The notes: generated by a model not told the origin, from the sequence alone. Numbered from the stretch's first letter, positions 18,657-28,556 are shown. The stretch is 64,000 bases of DNA from Devosia sp. MC521 (GCF_014127105.1 NZ_CP059902.1:1707001-1771000); one strand, 5' to 3'. Numbers and translations are program-made.

Positions 18657-18912
18657 CTGGGATCTTGCCTGCCGCACTGTTGAGGGCTTGGGGGACAAGC
18701 GGCTGACTTCATCCCACTCATCGCTTGCATGGGTCGTTTGCCACTGCGATGAGATGCACCAGTAGATGGCTAAGAATTACGGCAAGAAAAGTAGTGCTCA
18801 CGCAAGCGTGAAGGCCGGACTTATCTCCGCCTACCGTTGAGCCAATGTCATACGGCGACTATAGTTGTGGCGCAGTTCAGAGAAACACTCTGATGAGTCC
18901 AATGAGGTATCC
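18657..18912 (+). promoter_or_regulatory. Leader region of amn
   Basis: About 250 bases upstream of AMP nucleosidase. It holds an imperfect palindrome TCACGCAAGCGTGA near 18798-18811 and a 24-codon frame at 18766-18840 (MAKNYGKKSSAHASVKAGLI) that lacks a ribosome-binding site. I cannot place a promoter with confidence. Confidence 0.3.
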
Positions 18913-20388
18913 ATGACCACGCTGTCTCCGCCGCGTCTCGAAAAGCAATCTTTCACAGATCCGGAGGCCGCTTGGGCATGCCTAGCCCAACTCTATCACC
19001 GCAACTGCGCCTTCATCCGCAGCCATCTCGAGGCTCTCACCAAGGGCACGGTGCCCGCTGGCCGCGTCCGCGCCTACTACCCGCAGGTGGAAGTGCGTTC
19101 GACCAGCTATTCCAAGCACGAAAGTACCCTTCCCTACGGCTATCTGCATACGCCGGGCATCTATCGCACCACCGTTACGGCGCCTGACCTGTTCAAGGGC
19201 TATCTCATTGACCAGTTCTCGGTGATCCTCACCAATCACGGCGGCACCATCGACATCGTTGAAAGCGACACGCCGCTGCCCTTGCACTTCGCGCTCAACC
19301 CCAATGACCATCTCGATGGTCAGGCGATCAACGCGCTGAACGTACCGCTGCGCGATGTGTTTGACGTGCCCGACCTGGCCAATACTGACGATGAGATCGC
19401 CAACGGAACCTATGTCCCGCCACGCGGTGGCCCATACCCGCTGTCAGCCTTCACAGGCCCGCGCGTCGACTATTCGCTGCAACGCCTGTCGCACTACACA
19501 GGCACCAGCCCTGAGCATTTCCAGAACTTTGTGATCTTCACGAATTACCAGTTCTACATCGACGAGTTCTGCGCCATCGCCAAAAGCCATATGGCGAAAA
19601 ATCACCCGGATTATCTGCGGTTTATCGAGCCAGGAAACGTCTCGACCGACAACATGCTGACCGGCGGCGCGGTCACTGGCTCGCCACCGATCCGCACACC
19701 GCAAATGCCGGCCTATCACTTGGTGGGTGAGCGCGGTCGCGGCATCACCATGGTCAATATCGGGGTTGGTCCGTCGAACGCCAAAACCATCACCGACCAC
19801 ATTGCGGTGCTGCGCCCACATGCCTGGATCATGCTGGGCCACTGCGCGGGGCTCCGCAACAGCCAGGAACTGGGCGACTATGTCCTCGCCCACGCCTATG
19901 TGCGTGAGGACCACGTGCTCGACGCTGACTTGCCGCTCTCCGTGCCAATCCCAGCCTTGGCCGAAATTCAGGTCGCGCTCGAGCAGGCCGTGCACGAGAT
20001 CACCGACACAGAAGGCGTCGAAACCAAGAAGATCATGCGCACCGGCACGGTCGCGACGTTTGACAACCGCAATTGGGAACTCTGGGATCAGGCCCAGATC
20101 ACGCGCCAGCTCAGCCAATCACGTGCTGTGGCCCTTGATATGGAAAGCGCCACCATCGCCGCCAACGGTTTTAGGTTCCGCGTTCCCTACGGCACCTTGC
20201 TCTGCGTCTCCGACAAGCCTTTGCATGGCGAGCTAAAGCTCCCTGGCATGGCCTCCGACTTTTACCGCACACAGGTCAATCGTCACTTGCAGGTTGGATT
20301 GCGGGCGATGGAAATTCTGCGCGACCAACCCGCCGAGCGCCTGCACTCGCGCAAGCTGCGTAGTTTTGCCGAAACCGCTTTCCAGTGA
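18913..20388 (+). CDS. amn: AMP nucleosidase
   Basis: A 491-residue enzyme that cleaves AMP to adenine and ribose 5-phosphate, controlling the adenylate pool. The N-terminal AMP-nucleosidase domain (about 10-170) includes VRAYYPQVEVRSTSYSKHES; the C-terminal nucleoside-phosphorylase-like domain includes INIGVGPSNAKT-like residues at 290-300, MLGHCAGLRNSQELGDYVLA and the substrate-binding DMESATIAANGFRFRVPYGT. I placed the start at the ATG at 18913, with GAGG 5 bases upstream; a longer frame begins at 18865 but lacks family similarity. Single transcript ending in a hairpin with a UUCG loop. Confidence 0.95.
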   Translation: MTTLSPPRLEKQSFTDPEAAWACLAQLYHRNCAFIRSHLEALTKGTVPAGRVRAYYPQVEVRSTSYSKHESTLPYGYLHTPGIYRTTVTAPDLFKGYLIDQFSVILTNHGGTIDIVESDTPLPLHFALNPNDHLDGQAINALNVPLRDVFDVPDLANTDDEIANGTYVPPRGGPYPLSAFTGPRVDYSLQRLSHYTGTSPEHFQNFVIFTNYQFYIDEFCAIAKSHMAKNHPDYLRFIEPGNVSTDNMLTGGAVTGSPPIRTPQMPAYHLVGERGRGITMVNIGVGPSNAKTITDHIAVLRPHAWIMLGHCAGLRNSQELGDYVLAHAYVREDHVLDADLPLSVPIPALAEIQVALEQAVHEITDTEGVETKKIMRTGTVATFDNRNWELWDQAQITRQLSQSRAVALDMESATIAANGFRFRVPYGTLLCVSDKPLHGELKLPGMASDFYRTQVNRHLQVGLRAMEILRDQPAERLHSRKLRSFAETAFQ

Positions 20389-20396
20389 ACGAAATG

Positions 20397-20424
20397 GGCT
20401 CCCTTCGGGGAGCCTAGAGTTTTT
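20397..20424 (+). terminator. Intrinsic terminator of amn
   Basis: GGCTCCC-TTCG-GGGAGCC, a 7-bp stem with a stable UUCG tetraloop, followed by TAGAGTTTTTA. Confidence 0.8.
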
Positions 20425-20788
20425 ATGGCCCGACGAGCACGAAGACGTTTCCGTCTGGCGCTTTCATTACCGCAACATGGCCGCTCTCGGTCGCAAAAGG
20501 CTCCCGAATCCATTCGACACCCGCGGCACCATGAAGCTCGGCGAAGGTCTGGCGCACGTCATCGCACAACAGCTCCACCTCGACGAGCCGAACATCAGAA
20601 TTATTGCTCAAGACCATTTCTGAACTCTGAGCTTCAGGAAATTTGAGGCCAACCAAGGTCCACATTTCGCCAACTGCGAGCGGACGCTCGATGCTCCAAG
20701 CGCGAGTCAGACCAAGTTTGAGATAGAACGCCTCCGAGGCAACGATATCGTCTGTCGGAATGCAGACGCATTCGAGTTTTCTAATCAT
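20423..20788 (-). CDS. VOC (glyoxalase/bleomycin-resistance) family protein
   Basis: A 121-residue protein of the vicinal-oxygen-chelate fold: two beta-alpha-beta-beta-beta modules, the first starting MIRKLECVCIPTDDIVASEA with FYLKLGLTRAWSIE, the second ending VIREPFATESGHVAVMKAPD-like with GNVFVLVGP. Members bind a metal and act on diverse small substrates; the substrate here cannot be inferred. It is the last gene of the minus-strand block that begins at the PDH genes, 29 bases after the monooxygenase-like gene. Confidence 0.82.
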   Translation of the reverse strand: MIRKLECVCIPTDDIVASEAFYLKLGLTRAWSIERPLAVGEMWTLVGLKFPEAQSSEMVLSNNSDVRLVEVELLCDDVRQTFAELHGAAGVEWIREPFATESGHVAVMKAPDGNVFVLVGP

Positions 20789-20817
20789 GTCGCCCGCCGC
20801 GGATCAGTGGAGCGACG

Positions 20818-21093
20818 CTAGCGCATTTCGACGATTTTGTAATCGCGTTTGATATGAGCGCCCTCTTGGCCCCACTTGGACGCCCGCACACGAGCCTGAT
20901 GAGCGTCGAAAGATGCTCGGTCCGAAAACTGCTCGAAAACGCTCCACACCAGGGGAACGTCAGTTTCCTTCACTTCAAACACCAAACAACCCGGCTCGGC
21001 CAGGGTCAGTTCTATGTGCAGGGGCAGCAGTGAGCGAACGAGGGCCGCTTCGGTTTCATTTGCGCAAATGAGGCTACCGGACAGCTCGATCAT
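20818..21093 (-). CDS. Antibiotic-biosynthesis-monooxygenase-like (ABM) protein
   Basis: A 91-residue ferredoxin-like alpha/beta barrel protein. The pattern LAEPGCLVFEVKETD then WSVFEQFSDRASFDAHQARV is typical of the ABM or YgiN-like quinol monooxygenase family, which forms dimers and oxidises quinols or acts on aromatic products. The ATG at 21093 shares one base with the coq10 stop (TGATG), so it is coupled to that gene; a GTG one codon earlier is an alternative start. Confidence 0.8.
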   Translation of the reverse strand: MIELSGSLICANETEAALVRSLLPLHIELTLAEPGCLVFEVKETDVPLVWSVFEQFSDRASFDAHQARVRASKWGQEGAHIKRDYKIVEMR

Positions 21094-21536
21094 CACGCAC
21101 CAAACCGTCGATCAGCTTCGTCAGAAAATGCCCGCATGATCTCTTCCTGCTTGGCAGCAAAAGCTGGCTCTGCAACGGTAGCAATAAATGGGTTGGAGAT
21201 CTTAAAATCGATCTCAAATTTGACGCGCGTGCCCTGCCCTTCAGGCTCAAAGCTCCACACGCTATCGAGATAGGAAAACGGCCCATCAACCGCTTTGGCG
21301 CGAATGGTCAATGCCTCAGGGTCCATGGTCACTCGGCTGGTGTAGCCTTGCGTGATGGGACCGAAAGCAATGGTCATTTTGGCGAGAACGACGGTATCCG
21401 ACTGTGCTGTCGGATCGGGGCGAACCTGCATGGCTGCGCAATTCGGGATAAAGCGCGGATAGTCGTTAAGGTCCGCCACGATCTCATACATGCGCTGGGG
21501 CAAATGAGGGACGTGGCGGTCATAAAAGCGTTTCAT
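21093..21536 (-). CDS. Coq10/RatA-type START-domain protein
   Basis: A 147-residue polyketide-cyclase/START-fold protein, related to Coq10, the ubiquinone-binding chaperone, and to E. coli RatA. MKRFYDRHVPHLPQRMYEIV and then DLNDYPRFIPNC are typical; the C-terminal part has the beta sheet WSFEPEGQGTRVKFEIDFKI and the long helix with FAAKQEEIMRAFSDEADRR. Probably helps ubiquinone function in respiration rather than acting as a toxin. The ATG follows the lipA stop with no gap, a common arrangement in alphaproteobacteria. Confidence 0.88.
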   Translation of the reverse strand: MKRFYDRHVPHLPQRMYEIVADLNDYPRFIPNCAAMQVRPDPTAQSDTVVLAKMTIAFGPITQGYTSRVTMDPEALTIRAKAVDGPFSYLDSVWSFEPEGQGTRVKFEIDFKISNPFIATVAEPAFAAKQEEIMRAFSDEADRRFGA

Positions 21537-22487
21537 TCAGTGACCGAGCTTCTGCATGCGGTTGGCCTTGAGGCGCGCAAAGTCTTCGCCGGCGTGGTGA
21601 GACGAGCGGGTCAGCGGGCTGGACGATACCAACAAGAACCCCTTGGCCGTCGCAACTGTGGCAAACGACTTGAATTCTTCCGGCGTTACAAAGCGCTGCA
21701 GCGGATAGTGCTTCTTGGTCGGCTGCAGGTATTGCCCGATAGTCAAGAAGTCGACGTCGGCCGAACGCAGATCGTCCATCAGCTGCAAAACTTCGTTCCG
21801 CTCTTCGCCCAAGCCAACCATGATGCCAGACTTGGTGAAAATGGTTGGGTCGAGTTCCTTCACCCGATCCAGCAGACGGATCGAATGGAAGTAACGCGCA
21901 CCCGGACGTACCTTCAAATATTTTGACGGCACGGTTTCAAGATTGTGGTTGAAGACGTCTGGCTTTGCCGCCACGACGATTTCCAAAGCCCCTTCCTTGC
22001 GGAGGAAGTCCGGGGTCAGAATTTCGATGGTGGTCTTCGGATTGAGCGCACGGATCGCCAAAATCACATCGGCAAAGTGCTGCGCACCGCCATCAGCGAG
22101 ATCGTCACGGTCTACCGAGGTGATCACCACATGCTCAAGACCAAGTTTGTTGACGGCCTTAGCGACGTTTTCAGGCTCGAGCGGATCGAGTGGCCCAGGC
22201 ATGCCGGTGCGGACGTTACAGAATGCGCAAGCACGGGTGCAGATTTCCCCCATGATCATCATGGTCGCGTGCTTCTTGCTCCAGCACTCACCGATATTAG
22301 GGCAACCCGCTTCTTCGCAAACCGTAACGAGATTGTTCTCGCGCACGATCTGCTGGGTTTCCTTATAGATTGGCGAGCCCGGCGCTTTCACGCGGATCCA
22401 GTCCGGCTTGCGCAAGACGATACTATCGGGGCGATTGGCCTTTTCCGGGTGACGCGGCTTGGCCGAATTGTCGATGAGCGTGACCAT
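21537..22487 (-). CDS. lipA: Lipoyl synthase LipA
   Basis: A 316-residue radical-SAM enzyme that inserts two sulfurs into octanoyl chains on lipoyl domains. The auxiliary cluster cysteines are Cys57, Cys62 and Cys68 ([12 protein letters not shown]) and the SAM-cluster cysteines Cys83, Cys87 and Cys90 (CTRACAFC). The C-terminal [15 protein letters not shown] completes the family pattern. It sits downstream of lpd and the PDH genes whose lipoyl domains it modifies. A 5-bp hairpin, CCCGC-GCGGG, lies in the 121-base gap to lpd. Confidence 0.98.
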   Translation of the reverse strand: MVTLIDNSAKPRHPEKANRPDSIVLRKPDWIRVKAPGSPIYKETQQIVRENNLVTVCEEAGCPNIGECWSKKHATMMIMGEICTRACAFCNVRTGMPGPLDPLEPENVAKAVNKLGLEHVVITSVDRDDLADGGAQHFADVILAIRALNPKTTIEILTPDFLRKEGALEIVVAAKPDVFNHNLETVPSKYLKVRPGARYFHSIRLLDRVKELDPTIFTKSGIMVGLGEERNEVLQLMDDLRSADVDFLTIGQYLQPTKKHYPLQRFVTPEEFKSFATVATAKGFLLVSSSPLTRSSHHAGEDFARLKANRMQKLGH

Positions 22488-22608
22488 ATCAGTCCTGACT
22501 GGGAAACTTCCCGTTATATCGCTCCCTTGAGCGGCGGGTTCAACCCCAACTCACTCAGCTATTGGGCTACCCCCGCCAAAAGCGGGAGCAGCAAAGCTTG
22601 TATCGAAC

Positions 22609-24048
22609 TTAGATGTTCAGAGCCTTACCATAGGCATCGAGCACGGATTCCTTCATCGACTCCGACAGGGTCGGATGCGGGAAGATCGTGTGCATCAGGT
22701 CTTCTTCAGTGGTTTCGAGGTTCATCGCCACCACAAAGCCCTGGATCAGCTCGGTCACTTCCGCGCCGACCATGTGCGCGCCCAAAAGCTCGCCAGTCTT
22801 GGCGTCAAAAATGGTCTTCACAAGGCCATCAGGCTCGCCCAGAGCAATCGCCTTGCCATTGCCCACGAAGGGGAAACGACCAACACGGATCTCGCGACCA
22901 GCTTCCTTGGCCTTAGCTTCGGTCAGACCGACACTAGCCACCTGTGGCTCGCAATAGGTGCAGCCCGGGATTTTGCTCTTGTCGAGGCCATGCACTGGTA
23001 GGCCCGCGATCTTTTCGACCGTGATAACCGCTTCATGCTCGGCCTTGTGCGCCAGCATTGGTGGGCCAGCAACGTCGCCGATGGCCCAGATGCCCTCGAT
23101 ATTGGTCTTGCCATAACCGTCGGTGACAATGGCACCGCGATCGAGCTGCACACCAACGGTCTCGAGGCCGAGGCCCTCGGTGTTGCACTGCACGCCAACC
23201 GCCGAGATCAGCTTGTCGCCAGCGATCTGCTGGGTCTTGCCGTCCTTGGTTTCAACGTGAGCGATAACGCCCGTCGCGGTCTTTTCGACCTTGGCCACCT
23301 TGGCTTCAGTGATGATCTTGATGCCGCGTTTTTCCAAACGCTTGCGCACGAGACCGGAAATTTCAGCGTCTTCCACCGGCATGATCTGCGAAAGCAGTTC
23401 GATAACGGTCACTTCCGCGCCAAGCGAACGGTAGAAGGATGCGAACTCGATACCAATCGCGCCCGAGCCCATAACCACCAACGACTTCGGCATGGCGGCA
23501 GGCTTCAGCGCTTCAAAATAGGTCCAAATCTTATCGCCATCGGCTTCAATGCCCGGCAGCTGACGCGGACGTGCACCAGTGGCGATAATGATGTTCTTGG
23601 CCTTGTAGGTGCCCTCGCCCAGCGCATTCTTCGGCACAGGGCCCTGCGGCTGAACAATCGCCTTCTTGGTCGGGGAAACCTTGACTTCACCGGCCTTGGT
23701 GATGGTCGCTTCGCCCCAGATGATGTCGACCTTGTTCTTCTTCATCAGGAACTGCACGCCATTGTTCATCTGCGCAGCAATCGCGCGCGAACGGGCCACA
23801 ATACCGTCGAGGTCAAAGCCGAACTTTTCAGCCGTAAGGCCATAGTCTTTGGCGTGGGTCATGTGACCGTAGATTTCGGCAGAGCGCAGCAGCGCCTTGG
23901 TCGGGATACAGCCCCAGTTGGAGCAGATGCCAGCCATATGCTCGCGCTCAATGATCCCCACCTTCATCCCGAGCTGCGCGCCACGAATGGCTGCGATGTA
24001 ACCGCCGGGACCGGCGCCGATAACGAGAAGGTCGTATTGGTCAGCCAT
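22609..24048 (-). CDS. lpdA: Dihydrolipoamide dehydrogenase (PDH E3)
   Basis: A 479-residue flavoprotein that reoxidises the dihydrolipoyl groups of the PDH complex. The FAD-binding opening LLVIGAGPGGYIAAIRGAQL, the redox-active pair Cys42 and Cys47 (GICSNWGCIPTK), NAD-binding VVMGSGAIGIEFASFYRSLG and the C-terminal catalytic HPHPTLSE with His are present. I start at the ATG at 24048, preceded by GGAGG; the longer frame from 24075 adds MTQKFVEAL, which is not typical. Close to the PDH genes, with one SGNH hydrolase gene between. Confidence 0.97.
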   Translation of the reverse strand: MADQYDLLVIGAGPGGYIAAIRGAQLGMKVGIIEREHMAGICSNWGCIPTKALLRSAEIYGHMTHAKDYGLTAEKFGFDLDGIVARSRAIAAQMNNGVQFLMKKNKVDIIWGEATITKAGEVKVSPTKKAIVQPQGPVPKNALGEGTYKAKNIIIATGARPRQLPGIEADGDKIWTYFEALKPAAMPKSLVVMGSGAIGIEFASFYRSLGAEVTVIELLSQIMPVEDAEISGLVRKRLEKRGIKIITEAKVAKVEKTATGVIAHVETKDGKTQQIAGDKLISAVGVQCNTEGLGLETVGVQLDRGAIVTDGYGKTNIEGIWAIGDVAGPPMLAHKAEHEAVITVEKIAGLPVHGLDKSKIPGCTYCEPQVASVGLTEAKAKEAGREIRVGRFPFVGNGKAIALGEPDGLVKTIFDAKTGELLGAHMVGAEVTELIQGFVVAMNLETTEEDLMHTIFPHPTLSESMKESVLDAYGKALNI

Positions 24049-24071
24049 GAGGGCCTCCACGAATTTTTGAG

Positions 24072-24722
24072 TCAAAGACCCAGTGTCTGTTTAACAAGCG
24101 GCACAAGACCGAGACCAATCGCGCGTGTATTCGCTTCATCGAGGTGAACACCATCACGCGGGTCTGCCTGCGCAACTGTCGAAGCGTCGAAAAAGCCCGT
24201 GTTCAGCTCAGCCGCGCGACGCGCATAATGCTCGGCGAACAGCTGTGACTGGCTCGACGCATGCGCAAAGCCACCGAAATGGCCGATCATATCGGCATGG
24301 TCGGTGTCACAAATATGAGGTGGCGCGGCGATGATGATCGCAGGCGCAGCAATCGCCTTGCCTGCTGCATGCTCGCGAATGATCTGAACCAGCCGCCGGA
24401 TACCAAAGGATGCCTGCAAGGCCGAGCCATTGATGGCTGGCTTGAGGTCATTGGTGCCGAGCATGATGATGACGAGATCGAGCGGGGAATGGCTTTCCAG
24501 CAAGGTCGGCAGAATGCGCCCACCATTGCGATCGCCCGGAGCAAACCAGTCGTCGCAAACGGTGGTGCGACCACCCATGCCCTCGGCAATCACCCGTGCA
24601 GCCCCGCCAAGCCCCTGTTCAAGCGCAGTCGGCCAGCGGTGTTCATAGGCGTGACGCGGGCCACCCGTTACCGGATTGGCCCCGTACGTCAGGCTGTCGC
24701 CAAAGGCGAGAATAGTCTTCAT
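24072..24722 (-). CDS. SGNH/GDSL-type hydrolase (arylesterase-like)
   Basis: A 216-residue esterase-fold protein. Block I is ILAFGDSLTYGANP with nucleophile Ser10, block III IIMLGTNDLK with the oxyanion Asn, and block V DGVHLDEANTRAIG with the Asp-His pair. Related to the TesA/arylesterase group; the physiological substrate is unknown. No signal peptide, so cytoplasmic. It lies between pdhC and lpdA in the same direction with only 12- and 23-base gaps, so it is part of the PDH transcript. The ATG at 24722 is preferred to the TTG two codons upstream. Confidence 0.87.
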   Translation of the reverse strand: MKTILAFGDSLTYGANPVTGGPRHAYEHRWPTALEQGLGGAARVIAEGMGGRTTVCDDWFAPGDRNGGRILPTLLESHSPLDLVIIMLGTNDLKPAINGSALQASFGIRRLVQIIREHAAGKAIAAPAIIIAAPPHICDTDHADMIGHFGGFAHASSQSQLFAEHYARRAAELNTGFFDASTVAQADPRDGVHLDEANTRAIGLGLVPLVKQTLGL

Positions 24723-24734
24723 CGCCAAACCCCT

Positions 24735-26066
24735 TTACGCCAGCATCATCACCGGGTTTTCAATCAGGCTCTTGAACACGCCCAAGAGTTCCGCACCCAG
24801 CGCGCCGTCAACGGCACGGTGGTCACAGGAGAGCGTGACGGTCATGAACTGACCGATCTTGATCTGACCGTTTTCTGGGTAAACGCGCTCTTCGCCCGCA
24901 CCCACAGCCAGGATCGTGCCATGCGGCGGGTTGATCACAGCCGAGAAGGTTTTGATGCCGAACATCCCGAGGTTCGACACAGAAGACGAACCGCCTTGAT
25001 ATTCCTGTGGCGCGAGCTTCTTGTTCTTCGCGCGGGTCGCCAGATCCTTCACCGCATCAGAGATTTCGCGCAGCGTCTTGGTATCTGCCGAACGCACCAC
25101 TGGGGTGAAGAGACCACCTGGCACCGACACGGCAACCGCCACGTCCGAACGCTTGTGATAGAGGATCGCGTCACCTGCCCAAGTCGCATTGGCCATTGGC
25201 ACGCGCTGCAGCGCCACAGCCCAAGCCTTCATGACGAAGTCATTGACCGAGAGCTTGAAGGCTGGCTTGCCGTCCTTGTTCTTCGGAGCCGAGGCATTGA
25301 TCTGCTCGCGCGCGGCCATGAGCGCATCGATCTTGCAATCGAGCGTCAGGTAGAAGTGCGGAACCGACTGCTTGCTTTCGGTGAGGCGCGCCGCCACGAC
25401 CTTGCGCATGCCATCGGCAGGAACCAGCTCGTAGGTGCCTTCTTCGTAAAGCGCCAAGACCTGAGCCTTGGTCATGCCTGCCGAAATCGTGCCAGCAGAA
25501 AATGGGGTCGAAGCTGGAGCAGAAGCCGCAGCCTTGAGCGGGGTCTTGCCCGACTTTGCCGCTTCAACGTCAGCCTTGATCACGCGGCCCTTTGGACCCG
25601 TGCCCGAAACCGAACCGATTTCGATGCCAGCTTCCTTGGCAAGGCGCTTTGCCAATGGCGAAGCGAAGACGCGACTACCTTCGGCCTTGGCCGGAGCCGG
25701 AGCTGCCGCCTTTGGTGCTTCTGCCATCGCAGCAGGCGCTGGCACAGGTGCAGCGGCTTTTGGCTGTTCAGCCTTTGGCGCTGGCGCTGCGGCCGGAGCC
25801 GCATCTGCCGCCGAAGCCTCTTCACCGTCCTGCAGGAGAACCGCGATAACCGCGTTCACCTTGACGTTGTCAGTGCCTTCGGCAACCAAGATCTTACCGA
25901 TCTTGCCTTCATCGACAGCTTCCACTTCCATGGTCGCCTTGTCGGTTTCAATTTCCGCGATAACGTCGCCGGAGGAGACGCTGTCCCCTTCCTTAACGTG
26001 CCACTTGGCGAGCTTGCCCTCTTCCATCGTCGGAGAGAGCGCCGGCATGGTGATGTTAATTGGCAT
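24735..26066 (-). CDS. pdhC: Pyruvate dehydrogenase complex E2, dihydrolipoyl acetyltransferase
   Basis: A 443-residue E2 core protein. One lipoyl domain (1-80) with lipoyl-Lys43 in [15 protein letters not shown], then an Ala/Pro-rich flexible linker (about 84-130), the peripheral-subunit-binding domain ([20 protein letters not shown]) and the acetyltransferase domain with the catalytic [13 protein letters not shown]. Transfers acetyl groups to CoA. It follows the E1-beta gene after 11 bases. The lipoyl domain closely repeats that of pdhB. Confidence 0.98.
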   Translation of the reverse strand: MPINITMPALSPTMEEGKLAKWHVKEGDSVSSGDVIAEIETDKATMEVEAVDEGKIGKILVAEGTDNVKVNAVIAVLLQDGEEASAADAAPAAAPAPKAEQPKAAAPVPAPAAMAEAPKAAAPAPAKAEGSRVFASPLAKRLAKEAGIEIGSVSGTGPKGRVIKADVEAAKSGKTPLKAAASAPASTPFSAGTISAGMTKAQVLALYEEGTYELVPADGMRKVVAARLTESKQSVPHFYLTLDCKIDALMAAREQINASAPKNKDGKPAFKLSVNDFVMKAWAVALQRVPMANATWAGDAILYHKRSDVAVAVSVPGGLFTPVVRSADTKTLREISDAVKDLATRAKNKKLAPQEYQGGSSSVSNLGMFGIKTFSAVINPPHGTILAVGAGEERVYPENGQIKIGQFMTVTLSCDHRAVDGALGAELLGVFKSLIENPVMMLA

Positions 26067-26077
26067 CCGGCTTCTCC

Positions 26078-27457
26078 TTAAGAGCGATAGGTCACAGCAT
26101 TGACCGCTGCGATCACATCGTCAACGCTTGGCAGCGCCAGCTTTTCAAGGTTCGCAGCGTAAGGCATTGGCACGTCCTTGCCAGTCACGCGGGTCACCGG
26201 CGCGTCGAGATAATCGAACGCCTGTTCCATGACGACGGCAGCGATTTCCGCGCCGATACCACCCTGCGGCCAACCCTCTTCAACCGTCACCAAGCGCCCG
26301 GTCTTCTTGACCGATGCAATAATGGTATCGGTGTCCATTGGGCGGAGGGTACGCAGGTCAATCAGTTCAACGTCAACGCCAGCCGCGACCAGCTTTTCGG
26401 TTGCCAGAGTAGCGTAGCGCATGCCCATGGAGAACGACACGATGGTGACGTCCTTACCCTGACGGGCAACACGAGCCTTACCGATTGGCAGAACGAAATC
26501 ATCCATCTTCGGCACGAGGCCAGTGGAGTTATAAAGGATTTCGTTTTCGAGGAAGATGATCGGGTTTGGCGACTTGATCGCAGCCTTCAACAGGCCCTTG
26601 GCGTCAGCGGCGCTGTAAGGCGCGATAACGGTCAGACCCGGAACATGGCTGTACCATGCCGAGTAGTCTTGGCTGTGCTGCGCGCCCACGCGTGCTGCCG
26701 CGCCGTTCGGGCCACGGAACACCATAGGTGCCGTCACCTGACCGCCGGACATATAGAGCTGCTTTGCAGCCGAGTTGATGATCTGGTCGATGGCCTGCAT
26801 GCCAAAATTCCAGGTCATGAATTCAACGATTGGCTTCAGGCCAGCAAAGGCCGCACCAACCGCGAGACCGGCAAAACCGTGCTCGGTAATCGGGGTATCG
26901 ATAACGCGCTGCGGCCCAAATTCCTGCAGCAGGCCCTGAGTGACCTTATAGGCGCCCTGATATTCAGCGACTTCTTCACCCATGATGAAGACGTTGCCAT
27001 CAGCGCGCATTTCTTCGGCCATGGCTTCGTTCAGCGCCTGACGAACGGTGAGCTCCACCATTTCGACGCCTTCCGGCAGGTCCGGATCGTTCTGCGCGAC
27101 AAACTTTGGCGCTTCCGTGGCTGGTGCCGCCGCAACGGGCGCATCAGCGGCAGGAGCCGCAGTGTCCGTAGTGGTCGCTTCAACGGCAGCCGGAGCCGCC
27201 TTTTCGCCGGCCACTTCGCCTTCAGCCAGAATGACGGCGATCGGGGTGTTGACCTTTACGCCTTCAGTGCCGTCGGCGATCAAGATTTCCGAAACAGTGC
27301 CTTCGTCGACCGCTTCAACTTCCATCGTCGCCTTATCGGTTTCGATTTCCGCCAGCACATCGCCAGACTTTACGACATCACCAACTTTTACCAGCCACTT
27401 GGCCAGCTTGCCTTCTTCCATAGTGGGAGACAGGGCGGGCATGAGGATTTGGGGCAT
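26078..27457 (-). CDS. pdhB: Pyruvate dehydrogenase E1 beta subunit with lipoyl domain
   Basis: A 459-residue protein that joins an N-terminal lipoyl domain (1-80; Lys42 in [15 protein letters not shown]) through an Ala-rich linker to the transketolase-like E1-beta domain (about 130-459, [20 protein letters not shown]). A lipoyl domain on E1-beta is a known feature of alphaproteobacterial PDH. With E1-alpha it binds thiamine diphosphate and decarboxylates pyruvate. It lies 91 bases after pdhA. Confidence 0.98.
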   Translation of the reverse strand: MPQILMPALSPTMEEGKLAKWLVKVGDVVKSGDVLAEIETDKATMEVEAVDEGTVSEILIADGTEGVKVNTPIAVILAEGEVAGEKAAPAAVEATTTDTAAPAADAPVAAAPATEAPKFVAQNDPDLPEGVEMVELTVRQALNEAMAEEMRADGNVFIMGEEVAEYQGAYKVTQGLLQEFGPQRVIDTPITEHGFAGLAVGAAFAGLKPIVEFMTWNFGMQAIDQIINSAAKQLYMSGGQVTAPMVFRGPNGAAARVGAQHSQDYSAWYSHVPGLTVIAPYSAADAKGLLKAAIKSPNPIIFLENEILYNSTGLVPKMDDFVLPIGKARVARQGKDVTIVSFSMGMRYATLATEKLVAAGVDVELIDLRTLRPMDTDTIIASVKKTGRLVTVEEGWPQGGIGAEIAAVVMEQAFDYLDAPVTRVTGKDVPMPYAANLEKLALPSVDDVIAAVNAVTYRS

Positions 27458-27548
27458 ATTTGCTCTCCAGAATTTCTAACGCCGGGCTTTTTGAAGCCGC
27501 ACGGCGAAACTCAACTTGTTTGGGGGCTCGGCGCGCGGCCGAGCCGGC

Positions 27549-28556
27549 TCATGCCTCGATAGTGATATCGGTCCAGAGCTCCTTAGGATCGGGCTCTGCA
27601 TCATTGGTCGCGAAGTCCGCCGCTTCAGTGACGACAGCGCGGATATCGGTTTCGATCTTCTTGAGATCATCTTCCGTCACAATACCGGCTTCCAGCAGAC
27701 GCGCGCGGACCTGTTCGATCGGGTCACGTTCCTGGCGATACTTCGTCACTTCGTCCTTGGAGCGATATTTCGCCGGATCGGACATGGAGTGACCACGGTA
27801 ACGATAGGTCAGCATTTCAAGAATGAACGGGCCCTTGCCCGAACGAGCATGCTCGATGGCGCGCTTGGCGGCATCATAGACCATGCGGACGTCCATGCCA
27901 TCGACCTGCTCGCCGTCGATGCCGAAGGAAGCGCCGCGCATGGAGAAATCGGTTGTTGCAGCAGCACGCTCGATGGAGGTCCCCATGGCGTACTTGTTAT
28001 TTTCGATCACATAAACGACCGGCAGGTTCCAGAGCTTGGCCATATTGAAGCTCTCATAGACCTGACCTTGGTTGGCCGCGCCGTCACCAAAATAGGCAAT
28101 CGAAACACCGCCATCACCCTTGTACTTATTGGCAAAGCCCAGACCGGTGCCGAGCGCAACCTGCGCACCCACGATACCGTTGCCGCCGTAGAACTTGTGC
28201 TCGTTCGAGAACATGTGCATCGAGCCGCCCTTGCCGCGCGACAGGCCGCCCTGCCGACCGGTCAGTTCAGCCATGACGCCCTTAGGGTCGAGACCCATAA
28301 CCAGCATGTGCCCGTGATCACGATAGCCGGTAATCTGCGCATCAAGGCCCTTTTCCGAGGCCATGGTGATGCCGGTCACAACAGCTTCCTGACCGATATA
28401 GAGGTGGCAGAAACCGCCGATCAGGCCCATGCCATACATCTGGCCGGCCTTTTCTTCGAAACGCCGAATAAGCAGCATTTCGCGGAACGCTTCGAGGTCC
28501 TGCTCGCTAGAAAACTGAGGGACGTTGGGCTGTGAGGCCGTTGCCTTGCGCGCCAT
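27549..28556 (-). CDS. pdhA: Pyruvate dehydrogenase E1 alpha subunit
   Basis: A 335-residue thiamine-diphosphate subunit. The ThDP motif is GDGAANQGQVYESFNMAKLW with a downstream ENNKYAMGTS; GHSMSDPAKYRSKDE is the phosphorylation-loop region of the family. I set the start at the ATG at 28556 (MARKATASQPNVPQFSS) with GGAG 7 bases upstream; an upstream ATG at 28598 adds 14 residues without similarity. First gene of the PDH run; AT-rich DNA with TTATTATAG at about 28630-28640 upstream may hold its promoter. Confidence 0.98.
   Translation of the reverse strand: MARKATASQPNVPQFSSEQDLEAFREMLLIRRFEEKAGQMYGMGLIGGFCHLYIGQEAVVTGITMASEKGLDAQITGYRDHGHMLVMGLDPKGVMAELTGRQGGLSRGKGGSMHMFSNEHKFYGGNGIVGAQVALGTGLGFANKYKGDGGVSIAYFGDGAANQGQVYESFNMAKLWNLPVVYVIENNKYAMGTSIERAAATTDFSMRGASFGIDGEQVDGMDVRMVYDAAKRAIEHARSGKGPFILEMLTYRYRGHSMSDPAKYRSKDEVTKYRQERDPIEQVRARLLEAGIVTEDDLKKIETDIRAVVTEAADFATNDAEPDPKELWTDITIEA

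Noticed and set aside
21093..21536. Type II toxin RatA
   Set aside because: The START-fold relation to RatA is real but no antitoxin partner is present, and the lipA neighbourhood favours a Coq10 role.
22560..22590. Terminator between lpdA and lipA
   Set aside because: A 5-bp hairpin without a T run; too weak to list as a terminator.
24261..26081. A long plus-strand open frame (606 codons) opposite pdhC and the SGNH gene
   Set aside because: It is a shadow of strongly coding minus-strand genes in a G+C-rich genome; its translation is rich in Arg, His and Cys and has no recognisable domain.
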